From Gammaproteobacteria bacterium (GTDB lineage Bacteria; Pseudomonadota; Gammaproteobacteria; DSM-16500), in contig JACDDU010000004.1 of NCBI GenBank assembly GCA_013816845.1, forward strand, positions 248,001-312,000: a DNA stretch of 64,000 nt, given 5' to 3'. Below the pieces are notes generated by a model that saw only the letters and a program-made list of their open reading frames with translations, had not been told where the DNA came from and did no database searches. This document shows, one piece after another, positions 56,249-63,731 of the stretch; position 1 is the first letter of the stretch; every line of letters starts with the position of its first letter. The translations under genes and the position numbers were made by a program.

Positions 56249-57301
56249 ATGGATACAAGAACAGCCGAGAAGGTTGATCTAATAAAAAAGTTAAATCCTA
56301 ATTTGCAGAAGCTCCATAAATACCGCAATGGGGTTAGCTTTTTTAACAACCCATTTGAGATTTATTCGCATGAACCATCATTGTCTTCATCATATATTTT
56401 TGATGACTCAAGCAATACTTTTGAACTACACAAACTGCTAGGAAAAGGAGCTTTCGGATCAGTCAAGAAGGGTATTTTAGTCAAATCAGGGCAAATTGTT
56501 GCCATCAAAATTCAGAATGTTACGAGTCAGATTGAATATTATTTTAAAACTATGGGTGACAAAGAAAAGGCAAGAGTTTACGTCAACAAACAAATTGAAA
56601 TAGAAGATACTTTATTGAAATTAACAAATCAATTCATTTCAGGCTTAACGAGGATTAGCGTAAATAATCAAGAGAAACATTACTCTATAATGAAATATAT
56701 TGATGGGATTAAATTGAAGAACATTTTTAGTCAACTTTCTGCCTCGGAAAAAATACGATGCTTCATACAACTAACAGAACAATTAGAGTTTTTACACGCT
56801 AATCATTACTTACACTTAGATGTATGGCCAGACAATATTTTATTTAGTAATGCCAAAGCAATTCTGCATGACTATGGTTGCTCAGCTCAATTAGAAAATG
56901 GAATATATTTGAGTCAATTAAAAGGTTCGCATATTCCCCCAGAAGTTATCTGTGCATATAAAAAAAATGAAATTTGTACCTATAGTACTTATTCAGATAT
57001 TTATGCTTTAGGAATGACAATGTATGAATTATTATATGATAAGTATTATGACTATAATGCAGATGAAACGCTTCATGATTTTGCTAACCAATATAGCAAT
57101 TATCATCAACAAATTATTGACTTTTTAAGTGAAAAAAATGACATAATGTCACAAATAATAAATGGCTTAATTAGTATTAATCCTGCCGATCGATTACCGA
57201 CCAAGGAAATTTTAAACAACTTACGGTTAATACAAAACAATCAGCATCTACTAACACTCCTGGATTGTTCAAATTCTCCGGTAAAAAAAATTTGTATTTA
57301 A
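56249..57301 (+). CDS. eukaryotic-like protein kinase with atypical catalytic loop
   Basis: The protein has 350 residues. The kinase lobes are clear: the glycine loop GKGAFGSVKKG (from G65), VAIK with the ATP-binding K87, a catalytic loop LHLDVWPDNILF with D191, DYG in place of DFG (D208), HIPPEV as an APE-like motif, and YSDIYALGMTMYELLYD. The catalytic-loop lysine of HRDLKPEN is Trp193 here and the Arg of HRD is Leu. The enzyme may thus act on lipids, small molecules or host protein by a modified mechanism, or be low in activity. There is no membrane segment, so it is cytosolic or translocated. The neighbouring secreted LRR gene lies just upstream. Confidence 0.85.
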   Translation: MDTRTAEKVDLIKKLNPNLQKLHKYRNGVSFFNNPFEIYSHEPSLSSSYIFDDSSNTFELHKLLGKGAFGSVKKGILVKSGQIVAIKIQNVTSQIEYYFKTMGDKEKARVYVNKQIEIEDTLLKLTNQFISGLTRISVNNQEKHYSIMKYIDGIKLKNIFSQLSASEKIRCFIQLTEQLEFLHANHYLHLDVWPDNILFSNAKAILHDYGCSAQLENGIYLSQLKGSHIPPEVICAYKKNEICTYSTYSDIYALGMTMYELLYDKYYDYNADETLHDFANQYSNYHQQIIDFLSEKNDIMSQIINGLISINPADRLPTKEILNNLRLIQNNQHLLTLLDCSNSPVKKICI

Positions 57302-57553
57302 CTTATTAATCATTAAATAAAGGGAGTATGCAGTGTGTATATGCTCATATTTGTAGAGTTCCCGCTTCGGTAATTCAATTGTTAAACGCAGCTTTTGCAT
57401 ATTACAACTGAGGTACAAACAATTATATATAAAGGAATGTTCCAAATTTATGGGTTTTGAAGCACAGATCATAGTTAATTAAATGTAATTGCAATGATCA
57501 TTAGATTATTGAAAATGATTTACTTTCAATATTAAACATAAATTTTAAAAACT

Positions 57554-58422
57554 TTATTGCGTAAAAGGCTTGAGATTGAATATTTTTGGCGATTTCAAAT
57601 CGATGTTCGTTTCATGCTCATCAAAATCGGGTTTGATGCGGATAACATGATTATTCAAAATATCAATTTGTACCTTGTCACAATGATAATAACTGCTGAT
57701 GTCCCTCACAAATTTTAAATTAAATGGTAAATACTTTTCTTGCTCAATCTCTACTCCAAACGCGCCCAATGCACCTTGATAATTCGTGCGATAAGCACGA
57801 ATATAAAAATCATCAACTTTTTTATCGATGATCAATACTCTACGATAATCGATACCTGAATTTAGATAATTAGTAAATTCTAATAAATTGATAAAATTCG
57901 CAATTCCCAAAAAAAATCCAACAAAAGCAGAAATTATTAAAGGAACTGTAATTTTAAACAAATAATTATACGCCAAATTTTCTTCCCTATTGGAAATGCT
58001 ATATTTAATAGTAATTGTGTTGCTGATATTGTTGCGATAACAACACATGTCAAAAATTGATTTACTAAATGTAAGGCTTTGAATAGTAAATTATATGTTG
58101 GGTTTGTAAAATGAACTTCCATATCAGATTTTAAGTATGAAAAACCATTAAAACTAATAATGATTATTTCTTTTAAAGATACAAAAAATAAATTTGTTAA
58201 CAATGGCAACAGCATCGCTAGTACTGTCAATTTAATTAAATGGTTTTCGATTTTCCATTTTCGCTGAAAACATAAAACAAAAATTAAAACCAAAGAGATT
58301 ACTGGAGTATAAAAGTAGGTTAGGTAAGCTGTGAGAATAATTAGACCCATATAAACTAATGATGTAGCTGTATTGATATCCAATGTTTCAGGCATACTTA
58401 ATTTGCTAATAAATCGATTCAT
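57554..58422 (-). pseudogene. membrane protein gene split by a -1 frame change
   Basis: Two overlapping frames on one strand look like halves of one protein of about 290 residues. The first (58422 to 57937) has three or four membrane helices and runs into NIAFPIGKKIWR, after which it becomes short and aimless. The second frame is open to 58048 but has no ribosome site. From LAYNYLFKITVPLIISAFVGF it continues as a membrane helix and then a soluble C-terminal domain (VLIIDKKVDDFYIRAYRTN and following). A -1 shift around 57985-57995 joins them. This is either a mutation, a sequencing error or, less likely, programmed slippage. No family was recognised. Confidence 0.55.
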
Positions 58423-58674
58423 TACTGATTAGGCCTTCTAAATGTAGAATATTTTATACGATAAAATTATATTTTTTTTATCATTATTTTTTATAGATCC
58501 GACAATGTTTTTGAATAACATCATTTCAATTTTAATCGTTCATGCCATTTGCAGAAATGTATTAACATTTATAAACTAGGAAGAATTGTTATTTCAAGTT
58601 CACTATTGCTGCAAACCAAAATATAAACAGCTATCGAACATAGGAACTTTTCAACGACTTACTGCCATACAAAA

Positions 58675-59673
58675 TTACTTAATTTTGAGAGAAGGTAGCC
58701 TTACTATCTGTGATAAACAATCTTTGAAATTTTTTTCATGTTGAGCTTTTTCTTCTGCCATAGGATCAAAATCATCTTTTGATTTAAATAAGTCTAAAGT
58801 ATAAGCGTTGAGTACATTATAATAATACTCAACCGGATAAAATGGAGAAGTTGAATAGGTTGGGTATATATCTACTTGCGGGAATATTTCCTCGCGACAA
58901 GACCAACGTATTTCTGCGGGAAAGTCTTTTTTCTTGTAACTCATACCAATCTTATATTGCTCTCCGTCTTCCTTCATCATAAATTCTCTAACTTCTTTGG
59001 CTTTTTGAATAAATTCCTTGGCGGAGTAAATCGATCCTTCCTTTGGATACCAACCATCCACGATTTGAGCCTTCCCCCACGTTTTAGGATCAGCTAGGTT
59101 ACCTTCTCTATTAACAATGACGATGACATGATCAAAATTGAAAGAAATAGTTTCTATTCTTTGTATGCCTTTTTTATGCTCCCATAAATATTTAGCTAAA
59201 AGACAAGCTCTTTCAGAACATTTTCCTGCTCTCTTGGCTTGGGCGATGATCGCAAGCAATAAAACATTTCTGTGATTTTCTTGAAGATGAAACTCTGGAT
59301 CCCATAAAGGATTGAGCCCGGAAAATTTTATTGCAAAATGGGGATCTGGATTTTGTGCAGAGGCATAATCTTTGCAATGATAAAACCATTTTTTATTTGT
59401 TTTAACAAATAATTCACGTGTATTATACGAATCAAAATAGAATTCTGTTTTATCTTCATTAGTTAATTGGAGAGCATTGGTCTTTCTGTAATTTCCTCTT
59501 TTGTGATAACGAAATTGTTGAAAGCAAACCCACCCATTTGTTTTTTCTATATCTTCCATTTTATTTGAAGCGCCCAATACGCATGTTGAAAGAACATGTT
59601 TAAGTCCTGTCGTAAGTAACGCTTTTGTACGATCTTCAGTAGGGGAGGTAAAGAAAGTGGAGGTGCTGAGCAT
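58675..59673 (-). CDS. Cys-His-Asp (papain/transglutaminase-like) domain protein
   Basis: The protein has 332 residues and no signal peptide. It carries the same three motifs as the N-terminus of the ankyrin protein at 27978-30713: AGKCSERACLLAKYLW (C152), FNFDHVIVIVNR (H182) and QIVDGWYPKEGSIY (D206). The Cys-to-His and His-to-Asp distances (30 and 24 residues) suit a papain-like or transglutaminase-like fold. No repeats are attached, so it may be a compact version of the same enzyme. The substrate is unknown. Protease, deamidase or transglutaminase activity is inferred only from the triad. Confidence 0.75.
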   Translation of the reverse strand: MLSTSTFFTSPTEDRTKALLTTGLKHVLSTCVLGASNKMEDIEKTNGWVCFQQFRYHKRGNYRKTNALQLTNEDKTEFYFDSYNTRELFVKTNKKWFYHCKDYASAQNPDPHFAIKFSGLNPLWDPEFHLQENHRNVLLLAIIAQAKRAGKCSERACLLAKYLWEHKKGIQRIETISFNFDHVIVIVNREGNLADPKTWGKAQIVDGWYPKEGSIYSAKEFIQKAKEVREFMMKEDGEQYKIGMSYKKKDFPAEIRWSCREEIFPQVDIYPTYSTSPFYPVEYYYNVLNAYTLDLFKSKDDFDPMAEEKAQHEKNFKDCLSQIVRLPSLKIK

Positions 59674-59741
59674 ATAATAACCATGAAAAATTAAGGATAA
59701 AAAAAGATTTATAATTATTGAAATGATATTATTATATACAA

Positions 59742-59904
59742 TTAACTATTAAGGCAAGCTTTAAGCTTACTTCTAACTTCTGGTAGTCTTTCAACGCGTC
59801 TTAACAGGGCGAGTAGCATTGATTGTTTGAAACCACGGGTATTCACGCCTCTACTACTTCTTGTAACTTCTATTACAGGAAGTAGCTTGGATCTAAGGAG
59901 CGCG
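59742..59904 (-). pseudogene. possible gene fragment next to the insertion sequence
   Basis: On the minus strand a frame without a good start reads LLPVIEVTRSSRGVNTRGF, then KQSMLLALLRRVERLPEVRS and ends KACLNS. It is open up to the left inverted repeat of the IS30-type element. It contains an inverted repeat (CTACTTC-TTGTAA at 59854-59866 and its partner at 59873-59885). It could be the tail of a gene disrupted by the insertion, or chance. Confidence 0.3.
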
Positions 59905-59926
59905 CATTCAACTTGCTAATGCAACC
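59905..59926 (+). repeat. left terminal inverted repeat of the IS30-family element
   Basis: CATTCAACTTGCTAATGCAACC matches the reverse complement of 61462-61483 at 17 of 22 positions, including both ends (ATTCAA, AATGCAACC). It lies just outside the acetyltransferase gene, so the gene is inside the element. Confidence 0.55.
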
Positions 59927-59935
59927 ACCAAAATG

Positions 59936-60412
59936 TTAAATATTCCGTGCTAACATAACCACTTCGTCCGCGGAATATAGATCTTTTATCACAGCAACTT
60001 CTTCCGCTCCTAAAGCTTTTCTATACAGGGCTTTGGCTTGATTATCAGTCCTCGTAGATACTAATACAGCTTTCAGGCTTGAATTGTTATCAGCTAAATA
60101 TGCCTTAATATGAGTTAATGACTCTTTAATCAGTTTCGTGCCAATGCCTTTGCCTTGATAATTTTTTAAGACTGCTATCTGTTCAAGCTCTATAACGGAT
60201 TCTTGTCGAAATCCACTTTTTTGCAACCATTCTATATAGCCTACAACATTATCTTTTTCATCTCTTGCAACAAAAAACATTATTCTTGGAAAGGCTGCAA
60301 AATTGCAGCTTATCCAACCATGAGAATTATTTTGCCTAGGAAATTGTTGCGTATGTATCTTGGCTACCACATCGATATCCTCATGATGCATATGTAATAC
60401 AATCACTGGCAA
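59936..60412 (-). CDS. GNAT-family N-acetyltransferase (IS passenger)
   Basis: The protein has 158 residues, a complete single GNAT domain. The acetyl-CoA loop is IAVLKNYQGKGIGTKLIKESL, preceded by VGYIEWLQKSGF and followed by VLVSTRTDNQAKALYRKALG. Similar enzymes acetylate small molecules or protein N-termini, so a detoxification or resistance role is possible but unproven. GGAGG lies ten bases before the ATG, between the transposase stop and this start, so it is likely expressed from the transposase promoter. Confidence 0.88.
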   Translation of the reverse strand: MPVIVLHMHHEDIDVVAKIHTQQFPRQNNSHGWISCNFAAFPRIMFFVARDEKDNVVGYIEWLQKSGFRQESVIELEQIAVLKNYQGKGIGTKLIKESLTHIKAYLADNNSSLKAVLVSTRTDNQAKALYRKALGAEEVAVIKDLYSADEVVMLARNI

Positions 60413-60426
60413 ACCTACCTCCGCTA

Positions 60427-61392
60427 TTATCTTTTAAAAATTTCATTGGGTGATTTATAATTAAGAGTTTTCCGGGGTCTATTATTCAATTTGTCCTCTA
60501 TTATAGCAAGGTCTTGATTAGTCACTTTAGTGAACTCCGAGCCTTTTTTGAGGTATTGCCGAATTAAACCATTCGTATTTTCATTAAGGCCTCGTTCCCA
60601 TGAAGAATAAGGATGTGCAAAAAAGAAATCTGCATTGAGTTCCATGCTGACTTCCTCATGTTTTGCAAATTCACAGCCATTATCTGAGGTAATTGTGTGA
60701 ACGTATTTTTTATATTCTGCCAACGCATCAGTAATGGCGGCTTTTGTCATTTCACTCGTTTTTTGTTTAAGTTTTCTTAGTAATGTAAATTTTGATACTC
60801 TTTCCACTATTGAAAGTACAGCCTGTTTCTGATTTTTGCCAATAATCGTATCGATTTTCCAATCACCTATTCTTTTTTTTTCACCAACAATTTTAGGACG
60901 TTCATCTATCATCTTTCGATTCTTTATTGCTCCGTATCTAGCAACACTTCCATAGCGCTTCCTATATTTTTTATTTTTATGCCGTAAATGTTTATAAAGT
61001 TCTCCGCCCTTTTGTTTATCCTCCATAATAAATTGATAAATCCTTTCGTGGCTAATTGAAAATAATTCCCATCGTTTAGCGTAACCACTTATTTGCTCCG
61101 GGCTCCAATCCTCAAGAAGTTTTGTCCTTACGAATTCTTCAACTTCTTTAGTAAATTTATAATAATGACGCTTCGCTTTTCTTCTAGCATCAGCATAGCC
61201 TTGGGCGTAATCTGGTTTATATGCCCAATAACCTATGCTTGTCCGTACATAAGTTAAATTGCGCCTAAATTCCCGAGAAATTGTAGACTTGTATACCCCG
61301 ACTTCTTTGGCAATCTGATTCTGATTAAAGCCAGCCTTCCAAAGTGCCAGGATTTGACATCGTTTTAGATAATTTAGATGCGTATGACCCAC
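60427..61392 (-). CDS. IS30-family transposase
   Basis: The protein is complete, with 321 residues from the GTG at 61392, which has AAGGGA six bases before it. Residues 5-50 are the helix-turn-helix (LKRCQILALWKAGFNQNQIA, STISREFRRN). The DDE catalytic core follows: GDWKIDTIIG, then HTITSDNGCEFAKHE and SWERGLNENTNGLIRQYL. The C-terminus LNNRPRKTLNYKSPNEIF is the family's usual ending. It moves the element by a copy-out mechanism typical of IS30. The gene looks intact. Confidence 0.95.
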   Translation of the reverse strand: MGHTHLNYLKRCQILALWKAGFNQNQIAKEVGVYKSTISREFRRNLTYVRTSIGYWAYKPDYAQGYADARRKAKRHYYKFTKEVEEFVRTKLLEDWSPEQISGYAKRWELFSISHERIYQFIMEDKQKGGELYKHLRHKNKKYRKRYGSVARYGAIKNRKMIDERPKIVGEKKRIGDWKIDTIIGKNQKQAVLSIVERVSKFTLLRKLKQKTSEMTKAAITDALAEYKKYVHTITSDNGCEFAKHEEVSMELNADFFFAHPYSSWERGLNENTNGLIRQYLKKGSEFTKVTNQDLAIIEDKLNNRPRKTLNYKSPNEIFKR

Positions 61393-61454
61393 GAGCAATC
61401 CCTTTTTTTAATATTATTGACAGCGTGCACAAATATAAATACTGCCTAATAATT

Positions 61455-61490
61455 AATCAAAGGTTGCATTTCAAAATTGAATCAAAGGTT
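61455..61490 (+). repeat. AATCAAAGGTT direct repeat at the right end of the element
   Basis: AATCAAAGGTT occurs at 61455-61465 and 61480-61490, 25 bases apart, overlapping both sides of the right inverted repeat. Confidence 0.6.
61462..61483 (-). repeat. right terminal inverted repeat of the IS30-family element
   Basis: GGTTGCATTTCAAAATTGAATC is the partner of the left repeat (17 of 22 matches in inverted orientation), about 70 bases upstream of the transposase start. Confidence 0.6.
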
Positions 61491-61585
61491 CACGAATCCA
61501 ACTGATAAATACATATAAGGTTCTCACGTGCTTAATTTTGAACTTTCTATACGCCCAATTCTTTAAGTTGTGCGTATAATTTTAA
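61488..61585 (-). pseudogene. possible tail of a group II intron reverse transcriptase
   Basis: Reading leftward, the frame spells NLKNWAYRKFKIKHVRT, then LYVFISWIREPLI up to the right inverted repeat. L-x-x-W-A-x-R-K-F/Y-K followed by W-I-x-E-P-L is like the C-terminus of group II intron maturases. Only about 30 residues are present, so this is tentative. Confidence 0.3.
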
Positions 61586-61599
61586 TACGATAGGTCAAT

Positions 61600-62004
61600 C
61601 TATTTAGCAAAAATAAATGTACCTGTATTCCCACCATTATGCGTAACGATTGAATGTCCCGTTCCTGAAAGAATTGATTGTCCAACACTATCATTATTTT
61701 CTACAATCTCAACCTTGATTTCAGAATATCTATCAGGTGCTTGAATCATAGTTGCAAGAAAATTAGTTTTTATTTGGATTTCGCAAGGAGTTACCTGATT
61801 TGAAATATTCGTTATGACAGAGTTTTTATTAGAAACTGTCATGAATGAGCCGCCAAATGGCACTACTTTATTTGGATCTTTTGAGGTAATTTTTAAAATA
61901 TATGCTTTCATAGCATGGTTAGAAAATTTATCTGCATAAACTATATTTATTGAAGATAATGAGAAGAAAAACAATAATATTGCTTTAATAAAAGTATTTT
62001 TCAT
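61600..62004 (-). CDS. small secreted protein downstream of the BlaR1-like gene
   Basis: The protein has 134 residues with a Sec signal peptide (FIKAILLFFFSLSSINIVYA). The mature part of about 110 residues is beta-rich and has one Cys (TPCEIQIKTN) and a Gly/Ser/Thr-rich C-terminus (GTGHSIVTHNGGNTG). No family was recognised. It starts 63 bases after the BlaR1-like gene on the same strand with AAGGGAAA before the ATG, so it is probably the third gene of the operon and a likely product controlled by the BlaI-type repressor. Confidence 0.75.
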   Translation of the reverse strand: MKNTFIKAILLFFFSLSSINIVYADKFSNHAMKAYILKITSKDPNKVVPFGGSFMTVSNKNSVITNISNQVTPCEIQIKTNFLATMIQAPDRYSEIKVEIVENNDSVGQSILSGTGHSIVTHNGGNTGTFIFAK

Positions 62005-62067
62005 GTTATTTCCCTTTGCAAATCAAACTAAACTGATAAAAATCTGATAGAGGATACGGTTATGAAA

Positions 62068-63312
62068 CTATTGTCTTTTAGCGGTTACTAGCATTTCATA
62101 CAAGTGACCAGAGACAGATGAAATTTGGATACGTCTTTCTTGATTTGGCGCTAGAATAAATTCAGGCTTAGAATGTATTTTTTCTTCTCCATTTTTATAC
62201 TGAACATCACAATTCATTGCAATGGCGTCTTTAATCCCGGGTGCTGAAATATCTCTAGCAATTAATTCTAGGCTGAGACTATTTGTTCCATTTGTATTAG
62301 CTACAAAAATTGATGCCACTTGATTAGCCCGACTGCGAATACGCGGGCTTGAAACAAGCTTACCATCGATCAATATCTTTGATGTAATATCAAAAATACT
62401 TTTTTCACCCGTAATCCCACTTGTCATGGCTATTACTATTCCTCCAGTGAATAGTAAAATTGCGCTGAATGCGGTTATCAAAAAGGAACGTTTAATTGTT
62501 TTGGATTTCATAGCTAAAAACCTTCTTTTTAAAGTGGAATTTGTTAAATTAGTAAAAATTATATTTTTAGGTTCAGTGCAGATCATTCCTAGCAAAAGGT
62601 CACCATATTCATTTATGTTTGCACGTGTTCGTGTGCAAGTTTTCATATCACAAAAAATTTCCATTTCAAGTTCCAGTCTACGATGAAGGTAATATGACCA
62701 TGGCACGAAAAATAATAATGCCTTCACTAAAAGCGAAAATAATTTCCACAAAGAATCATTTTGTTCCAAATGAATTTTTTCATGAATTATACTCATTTGT
62801 ATTTCTCGAGGTGTCCATCTTTTTTCTGCGTCTAATGGGAAATAAATTTTTGCAAAGGGAAGACCAAAACTTAAGGGACTTTGAATGCGTTCAGTAAGAT
62901 AAACGGTTTGTCCGTTGATCGTTGATAATAATGATTTTGATAATTGTACCTTCGCAGTTAAATATGAAAATAAAATACGAGAAAGCATTATTGCAAAACC
63001 AATCATATATGCGACAAATAAATAAATTAATCCATTGAATTGCGAGGAGGTCAATATATTGGGTACAATTTGAACCAATGTGTGATTCATTATTGCACTG
63101 GGCAGATTGACTTCAAGCGTTTTCCACGAAAATAATTTAAAAACGCTAAAAATAAATGGCGCTAACCCGATCAGCATTACACCAATTTTAATAAACTTAA
63201 GTTTTTGTTCTACAGAAGTATTTGCAAAATCCAAAACTCGAATTAAAAATATAATGAACAGACTCAAGCCTGACAATGAAATCAGAAAAAGAAAATATGA
63301 AAAGTAATTCAT
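62068..63312 (-). CDS. BlaR1/MecR1-type M56 membrane metallopeptidase sensor
   Basis: The protein has 414 residues. Four membrane helices surround the M56 peptidase site SIIHEKIHLEQND (H177, E178, H181), followed by LHRRLELEMEIFCDMKTC with the third ligand. The family cleaves or inactivates a BlaI-type repressor on sensing a signal. The C-terminal periplasmic domain of about 130 residues (KILIDGKLVSSPRIR and following) is not the penicillin-binding domain of classic BlaR1, so the trigger is probably something other than a beta-lactam. The gene follows the repressor with a two-base gap, indicating translational coupling. Confidence 0.88.
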   Translation of the reverse strand: MNYFSYFLFLISLSGLSLFIIFLIRVLDFANTSVEQKLKFIKIGVMLIGLAPFIFSVFKLFSWKTLEVNLPSAIMNHTLVQIVPNILTSSQFNGLIYLFVAYMIGFAIMLSRILFSYLTAKVQLSKSLLSTINGQTVYLTERIQSPLSFGLPFAKIYFPLDAEKRWTPREIQMSIIHEKIHLEQNDSLWKLFSLLVKALLFFVPWSYYLHRRLELEMEIFCDMKTCTRTRANINEYGDLLLGMICTEPKNIIFTNLTNSTLKRRFLAMKSKTIKRSFLITAFSAILLFTGGIVIAMTSGITGEKSIFDITSKILIDGKLVSSPRIRSRANQVASIFVANTNGTNSLSLELIARDISAPGIKDAIAMNCDVQYKNGEEKIHSKPEFILAPNQERRIQISSVSGHLYEMLVTAKRQ

Positions 63313-63314
63313 TC

Positions 63315-63686
63315 CTAATCACTGAGTAACTTTTTCAGAGATTCTATTTCTGAGTCGTTGAGTTGTTCATTCTCAACTAAGTTCAAAACCAACTTACCTG
63401 GAGAGCCACCAAAGAGACGTTTAGCTACCCTTTTCATTTCCGTTAAAATAAATTTCTTCTGCTGAAGAATGGGAAGATACGAAAACGCTTTTCCTACTTT
63501 TTGATGTTTGATGTATCCCTTTTTCTCCATGGTTTGAACGAGAGTGAGAAGAGATGTATAGGCAGGTTGGGGTGTTCTTTTAAGGCAATCTAAAATATCA
63601 GAAACCTTAAGGGGAGCTCGCTCCCAAAGTACGTACATTACTTCTAGTTCATTCTCTGTTAAGCCTGGTTGTCTCGGTCTTGGCAT
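63315..63686 (-). CDS. BlaI/MecI-family transcriptional repressor
   Basis: The protein has 123 residues. The winged-helix part is LTENELEVMYVLWERAPLKV, then TSLLTLVQTMEKKGYIKHQK and KAFSYLPI; a C-terminal dimerisation region follows. Family members bind a dyad in front of their own operon and are cleaved by the partner metalloprotease. A perfect inverted repeat with 17-base arms starts six bases upstream of the start codon, so autorepression is very likely. No beta-lactamase gene is in the operon. Confidence 0.92.
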   Translation of the reverse strand: MPRPRQPGLTENELEVMYVLWERAPLKVSDILDCLKRTPQPAYTSLLTLVQTMEKKGYIKHQKVGKAFSYLPILQQKKFILTEMKRVAKRLFGGSPGKLVLNLVENEQLNDSEIESLKKLLSD

Positions 63687-63691
63687 AATAA

Positions 63692-63731
63692 ATATCTCTA
63701 ATCTACTAATTAGATAGTAGATTAGAGATAT
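63692..63731. promoter_or_regulatory. operator with perfect 17-bp inverted arms
   Basis: ATATCTCTAATCTACTA (63692-63708) and its exact reverse complement (63715-63731) are separated by ATTAGA. The dyad starts six bases upstream of the blaI-type start codon and would cover the ribosome-binding or promoter region. It is the expected binding site of the BlaI-type repressor. Confidence 0.8.

Larger units (their letters stand above)
59905..61483 (-). mobile_element. IS30-family element with acetyltransferase passenger gene
   Basis: Imperfect terminal inverted repeats (59905-59926 and 61462-61483) enclose about 1.58 kb. Inside are an intact IS30-type transposase and, 14 bases downstream on the same strand, a GNAT acetyltransferase gene. 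A plain IS30-family element is about 1.1 kb; the extra length equals the acetyltransferase gene. No clear target-site duplication was found. The boundaries rest on the repeat match and need a second genomic copy for proof. Confidence 0.55.
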
